Notes under the pieces: model-generated
What the model saw: the letters and a program-made list of their open reading frames with translations, nothing else
What the model was told of the DNA's origin: nothing
Database searches by the model: none
Shown: in pieces, positions 25,541 through 33,497 of the stretch
Layout of the letters: each line of letters begins with the position of its first letter
Position numbering within the stretch: position 1 is the stretch's first letter
Source of the DNA: Arthrobacter sp.
GTDB taxonomy: Bacteria; Actinomycetota; Actinomycetes; Actinomycetales; Micrococcaceae
Assembly: GCA_026393275.1 (NCBI GenBank)
Contig: JAPLAM010000055.1
Location: forward strand, 1-64,000
DNA length: 64,000 nt
Direction: 5' to 3'
Program-made: the position numbers and the translations under genes

Positions 25541-26206
25541 ATGCCCCAAGCCACTGTTCATTTGCTCCGCCACGGCGAGGTCCACAACCCCGAGGGTGTC
25601 CTGTACGGCAGGCTGCCTGAGTTCCACCTCTCCGAACTGGGCCAGGAGATGGCCCGGACGCTAGCGGAGCACTTCAGTGCACGCGCCGCGCAGGGGGCCA
25701 AGATTGTGCATCTTGTGGCCTCCCCGCTGACCCGCGCGCAGGAGACCGCGGCGCCGATTTCGCAGGCCCTCAACCTTGACATCGTCACCGAAGAACGGAT
25801 CATCGAGGCCGCCAACTACTTCGAGGGGCTCCACGTCTCCAAAGCCGAATTCTTCAAGCCAAAGCACTGGCCGATGCTGCGCAACCCGCTCCGTCCGTCC
25901 TGGGGTGAGCCGTACCGGGAGCAGGCTGCGCGGGTGACCGCCGCAGTGCAGGACGCGCGGCTGCGGGCCATTGAGCTCGGCGGCGACGGCGCGGAGGCAA
26001 TCTTGGTCAGCCACCAGTTGCCCATCTGGGCCGCCCGGCTCAGCGCCGAGGGCAGGCCGTTGTGGCACGATCCGCGGAAACGCGAGTGCACACTGACCTC
26101 AGTGACCTCACTCGTGTTCGACGACGCCGGCAGGCTGCTGCGCGTCGACTACAACGAGCCTGCTTCCGCGCTCCTGCCCGGTGCGTCCAGCACCCCGGGG
26201 GCCTGA
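25541..26206 (+). CDS. Histidine phosphatase family protein
   Basis: A phosphoglycerate-mutase-like phosphatase: the phosphohistidine motif is LLRHGEVHNP (about residues 8-17) and the second catalytic region includes SPLTRAQETA (about 63-72) and VSHQLPIWA. The 221-residue length fits this subfamily. It is the first gene of the cytochrome c maturation group, the same order as in Mycobacterium tuberculosis (Rv0525 to Rv0529). The stop is 2 nt from the next start, so the operon is tight. What it dephosphorylates is unknown; the conserved linkage suggests a role linked with respiration or envelope metabolism. Confidence 0.9.
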   Translation: MPQATVHLLRHGEVHNPEGVLYGRLPEFHLSELGQEMARTLAEHFSARAAQGAKIVHLVASPLTRAQETAAPISQALNLDIVTEERIIEAANYFEGLHVSKAEFFKPKHWPMLRNPLRPSWGEPYREQAARVTAAVQDARLRAIELGGDGAEAILVSHQLPIWAARLSAEGRPLWHDPRKRECTLTSVTSLVFDDAGRLLRVDYNEPASALLPGASSTPGA

Positions 26207-26208
26207 GC

Positions 26209-26820
26209 ATGTTCGGGACCGACCCGCGGCTGACCCGCCGCAGCCTCCTCACCGCCGGCGGCGGGGCCCTTGCCGTCGTGCTGGGGCTCTCCGGCTGCGC
26301 CCAGGAGGACGCCCTCGCGAAGCAGGCCAAGGCGGGCGACAACAAGAACTACGTCGCCGGCGACGGCTCGGTGACCGAATTCGCCGCCGCCGACCGGAAA
26401 ACGCCGGTGGACATCAAGGGGACGCTGTTCGACGGGACCGCCGTCACGGCGTCGGAGTTCCCGGGCAAGGTCACGGTGCTCAACTTCTGGTTCGCCGCCT
26501 GCGCGCCGTGCCGGGTGGAGGCGCCGTCGCTGGAGGCCCTGCATCAGGAGTTCAAAGGCCAGGGCGTGCAGTTCTTTGGCGTCAACCTGCGCGATGAGAA
26601 GGCGACGGCGGAAGCGTTCGACCAGACCTTCAACCTGACGTATCCGAGCTTCAACGACAAGGACGGGGCCGTCCTGCTGGCCGTTTCCGGGCTGGTTCCG
26701 CCGGGCGCTGTCCCCACCACGCTGGTGCTCGACAAGCAGGGCCGGGTCGCGTCCCGGGTGCTCGGCGAAATCCAGAAGGGCACCCTCAAGTCCCTCATCG
26801 CCGCCGCCGTGGCCGAGTAA
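26209..26820 (+). CDS. TlpA/ResA-like lipoprotein thiol-disulfide oxidoreductase
   Basis: A membrane-anchored thioredoxin that reduces the haem-binding cysteines of apocytochrome c outside the cell. The N-terminus has LTRRSLLTAGGG, a hydrophobic core and the lipobox LSGC (about residues 22-25), so it should be lipid-modified. The active site is CAPC in FAACAPCRVEAP (about 96-107), and the cis-proline lies in AVPTTLVLD. It starts 2 nt after the phosphatase stop and is followed by ccdA, its likely electron donor. The 203-residue length is normal. Confidence 0.92.
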   Translation: MFGTDPRLTRRSLLTAGGGALAVVLGLSGCAQEDALAKQAKAGDNKNYVAGDGSVTEFAAADRKTPVDIKGTLFDGTAVTASEFPGKVTVLNFWFAACAPCRVEAPSLEALHQEFKGQGVQFFGVNLRDEKATAEAFDQTFNLTYPSFNDKDGAVLLAVSGLVPPGAVPTTLVLDKQGRVASRVLGEIQKGTLKSLIAAAVAE

Positions 26821-26836
26821 TCGAGTAGATGACCCC

Positions 26837-27592
26837 GTGAACAGCCCCTTCGCCGAAGCAATCCTGAGCGGTTCGCTGCTGCTCGCCATCCCGGTGGCGC
26901 TGCTGGCCGGACTCGTGTCCTTCCTCTCGCCCTGCGTGCTGCCGCTGGTGCCCGGCTACCTCGGCTACGTGACCGGGCTGACCGGCGTCGACCTGGAGAA
27001 GCAGAAGCGCGGCCGCATGCTCGCCGGCATCGGGCTGTTCGTGCTCGGCTTCTCGGTGATTTTCGTCCTTCTCGGCGGCGCCTTCGGCCAGCTGGGAACG
27101 CTGATCACCGGCTCGCAGAACGCGTGGATCACGCAGCTGCTGGGCGTCCTGGTGATCGTGATGGGCATCGTATTCATGGGCGGCTTCGGCTGGCTGCAGC
27201 GCGACGCCAAGATCCGCGCCAAGCCGCCGGCCGGGCTCTGGGGGGCGCCGCTGCTGGGCATTACCTTTGGCCTAGGCTGGGCGCCGTGTATCGGCCCGAC
27301 CTATTCGGCCGTCCAGCTTCTGAGCCTCTCCGGCGGATCCTCCGCGGCGAAGGGCGCCCTCCTGGCCTTCGTGTATAGCCTTGGGCTGGGCATCCCGTTC
27401 CTGCTGATCGCGCTGGCCATGCGCCGCGGCGTCGGCGTGTTGTCCTTCTTCCGCAAGCACCGGCTCGCCATCCAGCGCACCGGCGGCGGCATCCTGATCG
27501 TGCTCGGCGTGCTGATGGCCAGCGGAGTGTGGGGGGCCTGGGTGTCCGGGCTGCAGTACTGGTTCCAAACCGATGTGACATTGCCGATCTGA
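26837..27592 (+). CDS. ccdA: Cytochrome c biogenesis protein CcdA
   Basis: Passes electrons from cytoplasmic thioredoxin across the membrane to the TlpA-like partner. It is an integral membrane protein with six helices; the redox cysteines are in FLSPCVLPLVPGYLGYVTG (about residues 29-47) and GWAPCIGPTYS (about 150-160), both with the conserved prolines. The start is GTG 26837. The stop overlaps the next start by 1 nt (TGATG), a sign of translational coupling. Length 251 fits the short CcdA type. Confidence 0.95.
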   Translation: MNSPFAEAILSGSLLLAIPVALLAGLVSFLSPCVLPLVPGYLGYVTGLTGVDLEKQKRGRMLAGIGLFVLGFSVIFVLLGGAFGQLGTLITGSQNAWITQLLGVLVIVMGIVFMGGFGWLQRDAKIRAKPPAGLWGAPLLGITFGLGWAPCIGPTYSAVQLLSLSGGSSAAKGALLAFVYSLGLGIPFLLIALAMRRGVGVLSFFRKHRLAIQRTGGGILIVLGVLMASGVWGAWVSGLQYWFQTDVTLPI

Positions 27593-29427
27593 TGAGCGAG
27601 CGAGTGAACGTAAAGAAGAAATCCCCGGCCCCCGGCACGCCTGAACCCGGCGTCAAGCCGGACGCCATAGACCCCGTCGCGGCGGCTGTGTCCGCTGCCA
27701 AGGCGGAGGCCGTCCTGCCCTCGCTCGGCCCCGTGGCCATGCTCCGCTGGGCATGGACGCAGCTGACCAGCATGCGCACCGCGCTGTTCCTGCTGCTGCT
27801 GCTCGCCGTCGGCGCCGTTCCCGGATCGTTGTTCCCGCAGCGGCCAACCAACCCCTCGATCGTCACGCAGTACATCAAGGACCACCCGGACTACGGCAAG
27901 ATCCTGGACTCGCTGCAGCTCTACGACGTCTACTCCTCGGCGTGGTTCTCGGCCATCTACATCCTGCTGTTCATCTCGCTGATCGGCTGCGTGGTGCCCC
28001 GCGCCATCGCGCACTACAAGGCCATGCGCTCCCAGCCCCCGCGCACCCCGGCCCGGCTGTCCCGGCTGCCCGAGTACGGCACCCTGGTCATCCCCGCCGA
28101 CGCCGGGATCCCGGCGTCGGACGCCATTGACGACGCCGCCGCCCTGCTGAAGAAGCGCGGCTACCGGGTGGAGGTCCGGGACCGCGACGGCGCGAGGCCG
28201 TCGCTCGGCGCGGAACGCGGCTTCTTCAAGGAAGTCGGCAACCTCGTCTTCCACACCGCCCTGATCGGCGTGCTGGTGTCGGTCGCCGCCGGCGGCCTCT
28301 TCGGCTACAGCGGGCAGCGGATCCTGGTCGAGGGGGACACCTTCGTGAACACTCTGGTGGGCTATGACCAGTTCAGCCCGGGCACCAACTTCCAGAGCAG
28401 CCAGCTGGAGCCGTATTCCATCCAGCTGGACAAGTTCCAGATCACCTTTGACCGCGAATCCAAGGGCAAGTTCGGCCAGCCCATCGACTTCAAGGCCGAT
28501 GTGACCACCAAGGAGAACCCGGGCGCGCCCGCCAAGCAGGAGGTGCTGAAGGTCAACGATCCGCTCAGCCTGGGCGGCACCAGCATCTACCTGACCGGCA
28601 ACGGCTATGCGCCGATGGTGACGGTGCGCGACGGCGCCGGCAACGTCGCCATGCAGGGCCCGGTGGTGGCCAAGCTGCAGGGCGACAACTACTACTCGTC
28701 GGTTGTCATCAAGGTCCCCGATGCCAAGCCTGAGCAGCTCGCCTTCGCGGGCTTCTTCCTGCCCACCGCGTTCGTCACGCCGGAAGGCGTCTCCTTCAGC
28801 GGCGATCCCGACCTGTTCAACCCGCAGCTGACGCTGAACTCCTACTACGGCGACCTCGGGCTGGACAGCGGATCCCCGCAGAACGTGTTCGAGCTCGACG
28901 TGAAGAAGCTGACGCCGCTGAACGCCCGCAATCTGCCCACCAAGGGCATCGTGCTGACCCCCGGGGCCACGCAGACCCTCCCGGACGGGAAAGGCACCAT
29001 CACGTTCGACGGTGTGAAGCGCTACGTCGGCGTCGACATCCACCACAACCCCGGCCAGGCCTACGCGCTGTTCTTCGCGCTGCTCGCCGTCGCCGGACTC
29101 GTCACCTCGCTCTATGTCAACCGGCGCCGCGTCTGGGTCCGCACCGGAACCCACGAGGACGGCAGGACAATGGTCGAGTACGGCCTCCTGGCCCGCGGCG
29201 AGGACCACCGGTTGGCCGGGGAAGCCGTCGCCGTCCGCGCCCTGCTGGCGGCCGCCTGGCCGCTGGACGACGCCGATTCCCAGCCTGTTCCCAGCGCGAA
29301 GGCGGATAATGGCCGGGCGAAGACCGGCGCAAGCGGTGCCGCCGGTCCGGCGACGCCCTTGGAACACCCCGCAGCAGACTTCATCCAGTCCACAGCAGGC
29401 TCTCCTGAGTCAAAGAAGGATCAGTAA
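27592..29427 (+). CDS. resB: Cytochrome c maturation protein ResB
   Basis: Part of the system II haem-ligation complex with CcsB. It is a 611-residue membrane protein: an Ala-rich cytoplasmic start, a helix TALFLLLLLAVGAVPGSLFPQ (starts near residue 60), two further helices, a large extracytoplasmic region and a last helix near 480. The motif GSLFPQ and DPLSLGG(T)SIYLTGNGYAP are usual for ResB. The C-terminal cytoplasmic tail (about 500-611) is low-complexity and Ala/Pro-rich. It overlaps ccdA by 1 nt and ccsB by 1 nt. GTG 27604 is an alternative start. The family assignment is secure. Confidence 0.93.
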   Translation: MSERVNVKKKSPAPGTPEPGVKPDAIDPVAAAVSAAKAEAVLPSLGPVAMLRWAWTQLTSMRTALFLLLLLAVGAVPGSLFPQRPTNPSIVTQYIKDHPDYGKILDSLQLYDVYSSAWFSAIYILLFISLIGCVVPRAIAHYKAMRSQPPRTPARLSRLPEYGTLVIPADAGIPASDAIDDAAALLKKRGYRVEVRDRDGARPSLGAERGFFKEVGNLVFHTALIGVLVSVAAGGLFGYSGQRILVEGDTFVNTLVGYDQFSPGTNFQSSQLEPYSIQLDKFQITFDRESKGKFGQPIDFKADVTTKENPGAPAKQEVLKVNDPLSLGGTSIYLTGNGYAPMVTVRDGAGNVAMQGPVVAKLQGDNYYSSVVIKVPDAKPEQLAFAGFFLPTAFVTPEGVSFSGDPDLFNPQLTLNSYYGDLGLDSGSPQNVFELDVKKLTPLNARNLPTKGIVLTPGATQTLPDGKGTITFDGVKRYVGVDIHHNPGQAYALFFALLAVAGLVTSLYVNRRRVWVRTGTHEDGRTMVEYGLLARGEDHRLAGEAVAVRALLAAAWPLDDADSQPVPSAKADNGRAKTGASGAAGPATPLEHPAADFIQSTAGSPESKKDQ

Positions 29428-30527
29428 TGCCGATGATCAACGAAACCATGGGCCAGTACAGCGAGCTCTTCATGCTGCTCGCCGCCGGTACCTACACGGT
29501 GGCCTTCATCGCGTTCGCCTGGGACCTGGCCAAGAGCAGCAAGACCCTGCGCGCGGTGGACCTTAAGGCGGCGGAACTGTCCGGCGCTGAGGCCGCCCGC
29601 GTCCCGGTGGGCGCCGGCGTCGGGGCTTCCTCCGCTGCCCTTGACCGCGCCGACTCCGACGTCAGCGGCCCGGCGGGGCGCGCTGAGCGTCCCACGTCGT
29701 CCGCGGCGCGCGGTGGGGGTGCCGGTGCAGAGCAGACCGCCGACGGCGCCATGCTCTACTCCGCAGAACGGCGTGTTCCGGCCCGGGTGGCCGTAGCCCT
29801 GACGGTGCTGGGCGTCGCGATCCACGCCGCGGGCGTCATCACCAGGGCACTCGGCGCCGGCCGGGTGCCGTGGGGCAACATGTACGAGTTCCTGACCACC
29901 GGCGCGTTCGTGGCCGTGGCGGTCTTCCTGCTGGTCCTGATCCGACGTGACCTGCGCTTCCTGGGCACCTTCGTGGTGGGCCTCGCGATCATCATGCTCG
30001 TGGCGGCCTCAGTGGCCTACTGGACGCCGGTAGGGCACCTCGTTCCGGCGCTTCAGAGCTACTGGCTGGTCATCCACGTTTCCATCGCCGTGTTGTCCTC
30101 CGCACTGTTCACCCTGACGTTCGCGATGTCGGCGCTGCAGCTGGTCCAGTCGCACCGGCAAAAGACGATTGCCGCCGGCGGGGCCGACAAGCTTGGCTTC
30201 ATGCGCCTCGTGCCCAACGCCCTGAGCCTGGAGAACCTGTCCTACCGGATCAACGCGATCGCATTCGTCGGCTGGACCTTCACGTTGATGTTCGGTGCCA
30301 TCTGGGCCGAGAAAGCCTGGGGCCGGTTCTGGGGCTGGGACACCAAGGAAGTCTGGACCTTCGTCATCTGGGTGGTCTACGCCGGCTACCTGCACGCCCG
30401 CGCCACCCGCGGCTGGACCGGGACCCGCGCGGCCTGGCTCTCGATCGTCGGCTACCTGTGCGTGGTCTTCAACTTCACCATCGTGAACCAGTTCTTCAAC
30501 GGACTGCACTCCTACTCGGGACTGTAG
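29427..30527 (+). CDS. ccsB: Cytochrome c maturation protein CcsB/CcsA
   Basis: Haem exporter and ligase partner of ResB. It has eight or so membrane helices and the haem-handling tryptophan-rich motif WGRFWGWDTKEVW (about residues 293-305), with conserved histidines such as the one in WLVIHVS. Between helix 1 and the next there is a soluble Ala/Gly-rich insert (about 45-115), a known feature of actinobacterial CcsB. The ATG overlaps the resB stop by 1 nt. A strong hairpin lies 50 nt downstream and closes the operon. Length 366. Confidence 0.93.
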   Translation: MPMINETMGQYSELFMLLAAGTYTVAFIAFAWDLAKSSKTLRAVDLKAAELSGAEAARVPVGAGVGASSAALDRADSDVSGPAGRAERPTSSAARGGGAGAEQTADGAMLYSAERRVPARVAVALTVLGVAIHAAGVITRALGAGRVPWGNMYEFLTTGAFVAVAVFLLVLIRRDLRFLGTFVVGLAIIMLVAASVAYWTPVGHLVPALQSYWLVIHVSIAVLSSALFTLTFAMSALQLVQSHRQKTIAAGGADKLGFMRLVPNALSLENLSYRINAIAFVGWTFTLMFGAIWAEKAWGRFWGWDTKEVWTFVIWVVYAGYLHARATRGWTGTRAAWLSIVGYLCVVFNFTIVNQFFNGLHSYSGL

Positions 30528-30577
30528 GGGGCAACCCGGGAGTCCCAACGTTGACGGACTCTCTTGGACCACCTGGG

Positions 30578-30606
30578 GGGCCGCCAAGCCACGTGCTTGG
30601 CGGCCC
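30578..30606 (+). terminator. Terminator of the cytochrome c maturation operon
   Basis: Perfect 12-bp stem GGGCCGCCAAGC / GCTTGGCGGCCC with a 5-nt loop, 50 nt after ccsB, followed by TTCC. Confidence 0.8.
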
Positions 30607-30684
30607 TTCCCGCGTCCCGGGCCCCTTCCCGTGTGCCGGGCGGCGGTGGGATCCGGGGTCAGCTCTGAGCTCCGGTCGGTTTGC

Positions 30685-30744
30685 CGATTTGCCCCAAATG
30701 GCCGCTAGATTCCCCGGATAGCGGCCATTACCGTCAGATGGGCG
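30685..30744. repeat. Palindromic repeat, copy A
   Basis: Inside this 60-nt element, AATGGCCGCTA (30697-30707) and its complement (30719-30729) form an 11-bp stem around an 11-nt loop. The flanks CGATTTGCC on the left and TCAGATGGGCG on the right are shared with copy B. Confidence 0.85.
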
Positions 30745-30860
30745 ACGGTTGGGATCGACGTGGAATGACGCTATGCCTCGAACAAGGCCCGACGACCAGC
30801 TGCCCGCACTCCGCCAGGACTCCGCGCGCCGCCCCCGGTCCTGTGCGCGGCCCGCCCCAT

Positions 30861-30920
30861 CGATTCGCCAAAGATGGCCGCTATGCTGGCGGCTTAGCGG
30901 CCATTCCTGTCAGATGGGCG
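30861..30920. repeat. Palindromic repeat, copy B
   Basis: Stem ATGGCCGCTA (30874-30883) with complement 30895-30904 and an 11-nt loop of different sequence from copy A. The outer flanks match copy A, and the right end runs over the last codons of the DUF559 gene. Confidence 0.85.
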
Positions 30921-31896
30921 CCTCAAACGGGCTCCGGCCAGAAGCCGACACGGCGCGTGGGCGCGGCTTGGGACCAGGGCGAGGTGCCCAGCCGCGTTCA
31001 ATCAAGGCTGCCCGCACTCGGGTAACTGCAGCCGGCTCCATCCCGAGAGCGAGCGGGGTCAAATGCCACTGGGTCAAGACAACGACCCGCCACCCGGCAT
31101 CCCTGGCGTTCTCATCCCGGAAGATGTCGCCGCGACGCTGGGCGGCACTGGCATGATGCCCGCCGTCGTACTGGATCGCGACCATTTCTTTCTCGTAGGA
31201 GAGATCCGGGTCCTGGATCCAGCCCCCGGTCGCGTCGAACATCGGGACGTTGATTCCGGGTTCGGGCAGGCCGTGCCGAACTAGGAGCAGCCGGAGTTCG
31301 GTCTCCTTCGGGGAGTCCGTGCCGGCGCGAAGCAGAGCGCGGGCAAGCATAGCTCGACGGTAGCCGGGTCTGCCTTGCTTTCCTTCGAGATACGCATCCA
31401 ACCCGACGATCGTGGTCAGTGCGCTTCTCCGCCGCAGCAGGAAGTCGCCGGCGATGACCAAGTCGTCGAGACTGAGCGTACTGGCGAGGTCGAACCATGT
31501 CCGCAGCGGGGAGGTACAGCGCACTCTGGTGCCAGCCACGACCTCCTCAGGTTCAAGAGACTGCTGATGGCCCAGAACGTTTTTGCGGCGCACAGCGCGA
31601 TGGCCAGGCAAAGTCGTCAGATGCACGACGGTCTCGTCCGCCAGGGAAGCCGGCAGCGGGAATCCCCACAACACAGCCGCGGACAAATGGCTCACGACTG
31701 CGCCGGTGGCAACAGCCAGGGACTCCGCGCGTTCAAGCAAACTGTCCGGGGTGGCGGCCATAGCGCGCACTCCGTAACAGAGGCTGACGAGATCACGGGC
31801 CCGGGTTCGACGTCTGCTCAGGCCGGCCGTGCGGGCCTCCGCCACGGTGAATGGCTTGTTTCGAAGCTGAGGGGGAAGCTCACTGGGTTGGCGCAT
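30910..31896 (-). CDS. AbiEi-like / DUF559 domain protein
   Basis: A 328-residue protein. Residues 1-45 resemble the winged helix found at the start of AbiEi antitoxin-type proteins (FTVAEARTAGLSRRRTRARD). The end has a DUF559/Vsr-like nuclease fold: DPDLSYEKEMVAIQYDGGHH (about 232-251) followed by DIFRDENARDAGWRVVVLT. In the Vsr-like consensus a glutamate usually stands where Gln occurs in AIQYDG, so cleavage activity is doubtful. There is no AbiEii toxin next to it. Many actinobacterial genomes hold several such genes of unknown role. It is flanked on both sides by palindromic repeats. Confidence 0.75.
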   Translation of the reverse strand: MRQPSELPPQLRNKPFTVAEARTAGLSRRRTRARDLVSLCYGVRAMAATPDSLLERAESLAVATGAVVSHLSAAVLWGFPLPASLADETVVHLTTLPGHRAVRRKNVLGHQQSLEPEEVVAGTRVRCTSPLRTWFDLASTLSLDDLVIAGDFLLRRRSALTTIVGLDAYLEGKQGRPGYRRAMLARALLRAGTDSPKETELRLLLVRHGLPEPGINVPMFDATGGWIQDPDLSYEKEMVAIQYDGGHHASAAQRRGDIFRDENARDAGWRVVVLTQWHLTPLALGMEPAAVTRVRAALIERGWAPRPGPKPRPRAVSASGRSPFEAPI

Positions 31897-32043
31897 GAAT
31901 GAATTCTGCGCCCGGCTCGAGGGGCCAGAGGGTTATCCACAGGCCAGGCAGCATGTGGGGGAGTAGTTGCGGGCCCGAGAGCCCATTTTGTTGTGAGCTG
32001 CGGCTACGGAACATGGCCGACGCGGTCGATCACACAGCGGTGG

Positions 32044-32108
32044 CGATTTGCCAGAAATGGCCGCTTCGACGACTCACATTCCGGCCCTTCTTGGCAAACG
32101 GCCGATGG
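32044..32108. repeat. Palindromic repeat, copy C (degenerate)
   Basis: TTTGCCAGAAATGGCCG (from 32047) faces an imperfect complement ending in TTGGCAAA (to 32098). The left arm is the same sequence as in copies A, B and D; the right arm has diverged. Confidence 0.65.
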
Positions 32109-32228
32109 CTTCCAGGGGCCGGGAGCCAGGGGCCGCTTCAAGGTAGGAAGTCAGGGGCGGCTCAGGCGAGGCTGGCGCCAGCCCACTTCCTATGTCCGTT
32201 GCGGGGAGCCGTTGGCGCAGGGAGGCGT

Positions 32229-32284
32229 CGATTTGCCAGAGATGGCCGCTGTGAGGCTGTCATTCCGGCCATTTCTGGCAATCG
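32229..32284. repeat. Palindromic repeat, copy D (long stem)
   Basis: CGATTTGCCAGAGATGGCCG (32229-32248) pairs with 32266-32284 over about 19 bp with one G-T pair and one bulge. It uses the TTTGCC flank as part of the stem, unlike copies A, B and E. Confidence 0.75.
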
Positions 32285-32485
32285 GCCGTGGGTGGCTGAC
32301 CGTGGGGAAACGCCGACCACGCGGGGAGTCCCCTGGCAATCGGCCGAGGGTGGCTGTCCGAATGGAACCGTCGCCCACCCGGGGACGTGATCCTGGCAAA
32401 ACGGCCACAGGCAACGGGCAGGGAAGGTGCAGGAGGACAATTGCCTGGTCGTAAGGACGGGCCCCGGCAAGGATATCTTGCGGGT

Positions 32486-32914
32486 CTATTTGACCTCGTC
32501 GGTGCCCTGTGCCGAGTCGCCGCTGCCGTGGGTTTCTCCCGATTCCGGGCCCCGGGCGTCGCCCAGGCCGTTGCGTAGTCCGCGTTCCTTGGCGTCCAGT
32601 TCGTCCCGAAGCTTCTTGAGCCGGTCGGCCTCCGCCTGGTTGCGACGACGCAGCTCCAGGTTGCGGAGGAATTCAGGGTCGTCGTCCGGGGCTGTCGGGT
32701 GCCGGTAGGTGGCCGGGGCGGCTTCCGCTCCGCCGCCGCGCGGGCGCCCGATGAGGAACCACAGTACGGCGCCGATCACCGGGAGGACAATCTGCACCAC
32801 GATCCAGGCCGCCTTGGAAATGCCCTTGGTCTGGCGTGCGTCAGTCCGGATCAGGTCGATCAATCCGTAGACAAAGACGACTAGCACGATGATTGGTACC
32901 ACAACACGGAGCAT
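32486..32914 (-). CDS. PLDc_N domain membrane protein
   Basis: A 142-residue protein with two membrane helices (residues about 3-22 and 36-57, the second in AAWIVVQIVLPVIGAVLWFL) and the short motif that defines the phospholipase D N-terminal (PLDc_N) domain, ending in GRPRGG. The remainder is a charged helix rich in Arg/Glu/Lys (RRRNQAEADRLKKLRDELD), probably coiled coil, facing the cytoplasm. There is no HKD phospholipase motif, so it is not an enzyme. It is divergent from the DUF4229-type gene. Function unknown. Confidence 0.8.
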   Translation of the reverse strand: MLRVVVPIIVLVVFVYGLIDLIRTDARQTKGISKAAWIVVQIVLPVIGAVLWFLIGRPRGGGAEAAPATYRHPTAPDDDPEFLRNLELRRRNQAEADRLKKLRDELDAKERGLRNGLGDARGPESGETHGSGDSAQGTDEVK

Positions 32915-33068
32915 AGCTTCAGTTTAGCCTCCGCGCGGGTTTCCGGCGCCTGGCCCCGGAGGCCGGCCAACGGCGCACGGCCCACAGACGCCGGCCCACA
33001 GACGCCGGCCAGCGGCCGCCGGTCCGGCTGGGCGGCCGCGCCCGCCGCGGGACGGCTAAACTGGAAGC

Positions 33069-33386
33069 GTGGCTTTCCTGAAATACTCCCTGATCCGTCT
33101 GGCGCTGTTCCTGCCGTTGTTCGCGCTCTTTGTCTATCTGCAGCTGGGCTGGCTGCTGGCTGCGCTCTGCGCCGGCATGATGGCGTTCGCGATCAGCTTC
33201 CTGTTCTTCCAGCGGCAGCGTAACGAGGCCACCGCCTCGATCCACAAACGCTTCTCCGGCCAGGCCAAGCCGCTTCGCAGCGCCGGGGAGGTCGACGACG
33301 CCGACGCAGAGGACCGCCTCGTCGACGAGCACCCGGACGTTACCGTGCGCACCGACAGCCGGCCGAAGGACCCGAAAGACTCCTAG
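33069..33386 (+). CDS. DUF4229 small membrane protein
   Basis: A 105-residue protein beginning at GTG 33069. Two helices near the N-terminus (LIRLALFLPLFALFVYLQL and WLLAALCAGMMAFAISFLFF) are followed by an acidic cytoplasmic tail. This is the usual layout of the actinobacterial DUF4229 family, which is commonly found beside menaquinone genes, as here with menA. The function is unknown. The gene is convergent with menA, with a short direct-repeat region between their ends. Confidence 0.8.
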   Translation: MAFLKYSLIRLALFLPLFALFVYLQLGWLLAALCAGMMAFAISFLFFQRQRNEATASIHKRFSGQAKPLRSAGEVDDADAEDRLVDEHPDVTVRTDSRPKDPKDS

Positions 33387-33396
33387 GACCTCGGAC

Positions 33397-33486
33397 AGGC
33401 CCGGCAAAACCCCGGCCCGCCCCGGCCAGGCGGAACCCGCACGGAACCCGGGCCCGCCCCGGCCAGGCCCGGCAAAACCCCGGCCC
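33397..33486. repeat. Short direct repeats between DUF4229 and menA
   Basis: A 22-nt unit containing CCCGGCAAAACCCCGG occurs at 33397-33418 and 33465-33486, and a 16-nt unit GCCCGCCCCGGCCAGG at 33415-33430 and 33452-33467. The two interleave, so the region probably arose by local duplication. Confidence 0.8.
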
Positions 33487-33497
33487 GGAAACCGCCC

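Larger units (their letters stand above)
30528..30909. other. Gene-free region with palindromic repeats
   Basis: No convincing gene lies here. The stretch holds the ccsB terminator and two 60-nt copies of a palindromic repeat described separately. Short frames present in it do not resemble known proteins and do not have ribosome sites. Confidence 0.75.
31897..32485. other. Gene-poor region with degenerate repeats
   Basis: Almost 590 nt without a credible gene. It contains palindromic repeat copies C and D and several loose half-sites of the form TGGCAA(T/A)CGGCC at 32091, 32276, 32334 and 32392. Two of these half-sites are each followed by a near-identical stretch of about 15 nt starting GGGTGGCTG, so the region grew by duplication. 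Confidence 0.7.

Noticed and set aside
27301..29367. A 688-codon minus-strand open frame opposite ccdA and resB
   Set aside because: The plus-strand genes are clearly conserved; the antisense frame lacks a ribosome site and domains.
30910..31896. A complete AbiE toxin-antitoxin system
   Set aside because: No AbiEii nucleotidyltransferase toxin gene is adjacent on either side.
31899..32390. A 163-codon open frame upstream of the DUF559 gene
   Set aside because: It runs across palindromic repeats C and D, has no ribosome site or homology, and other frames are equally open.
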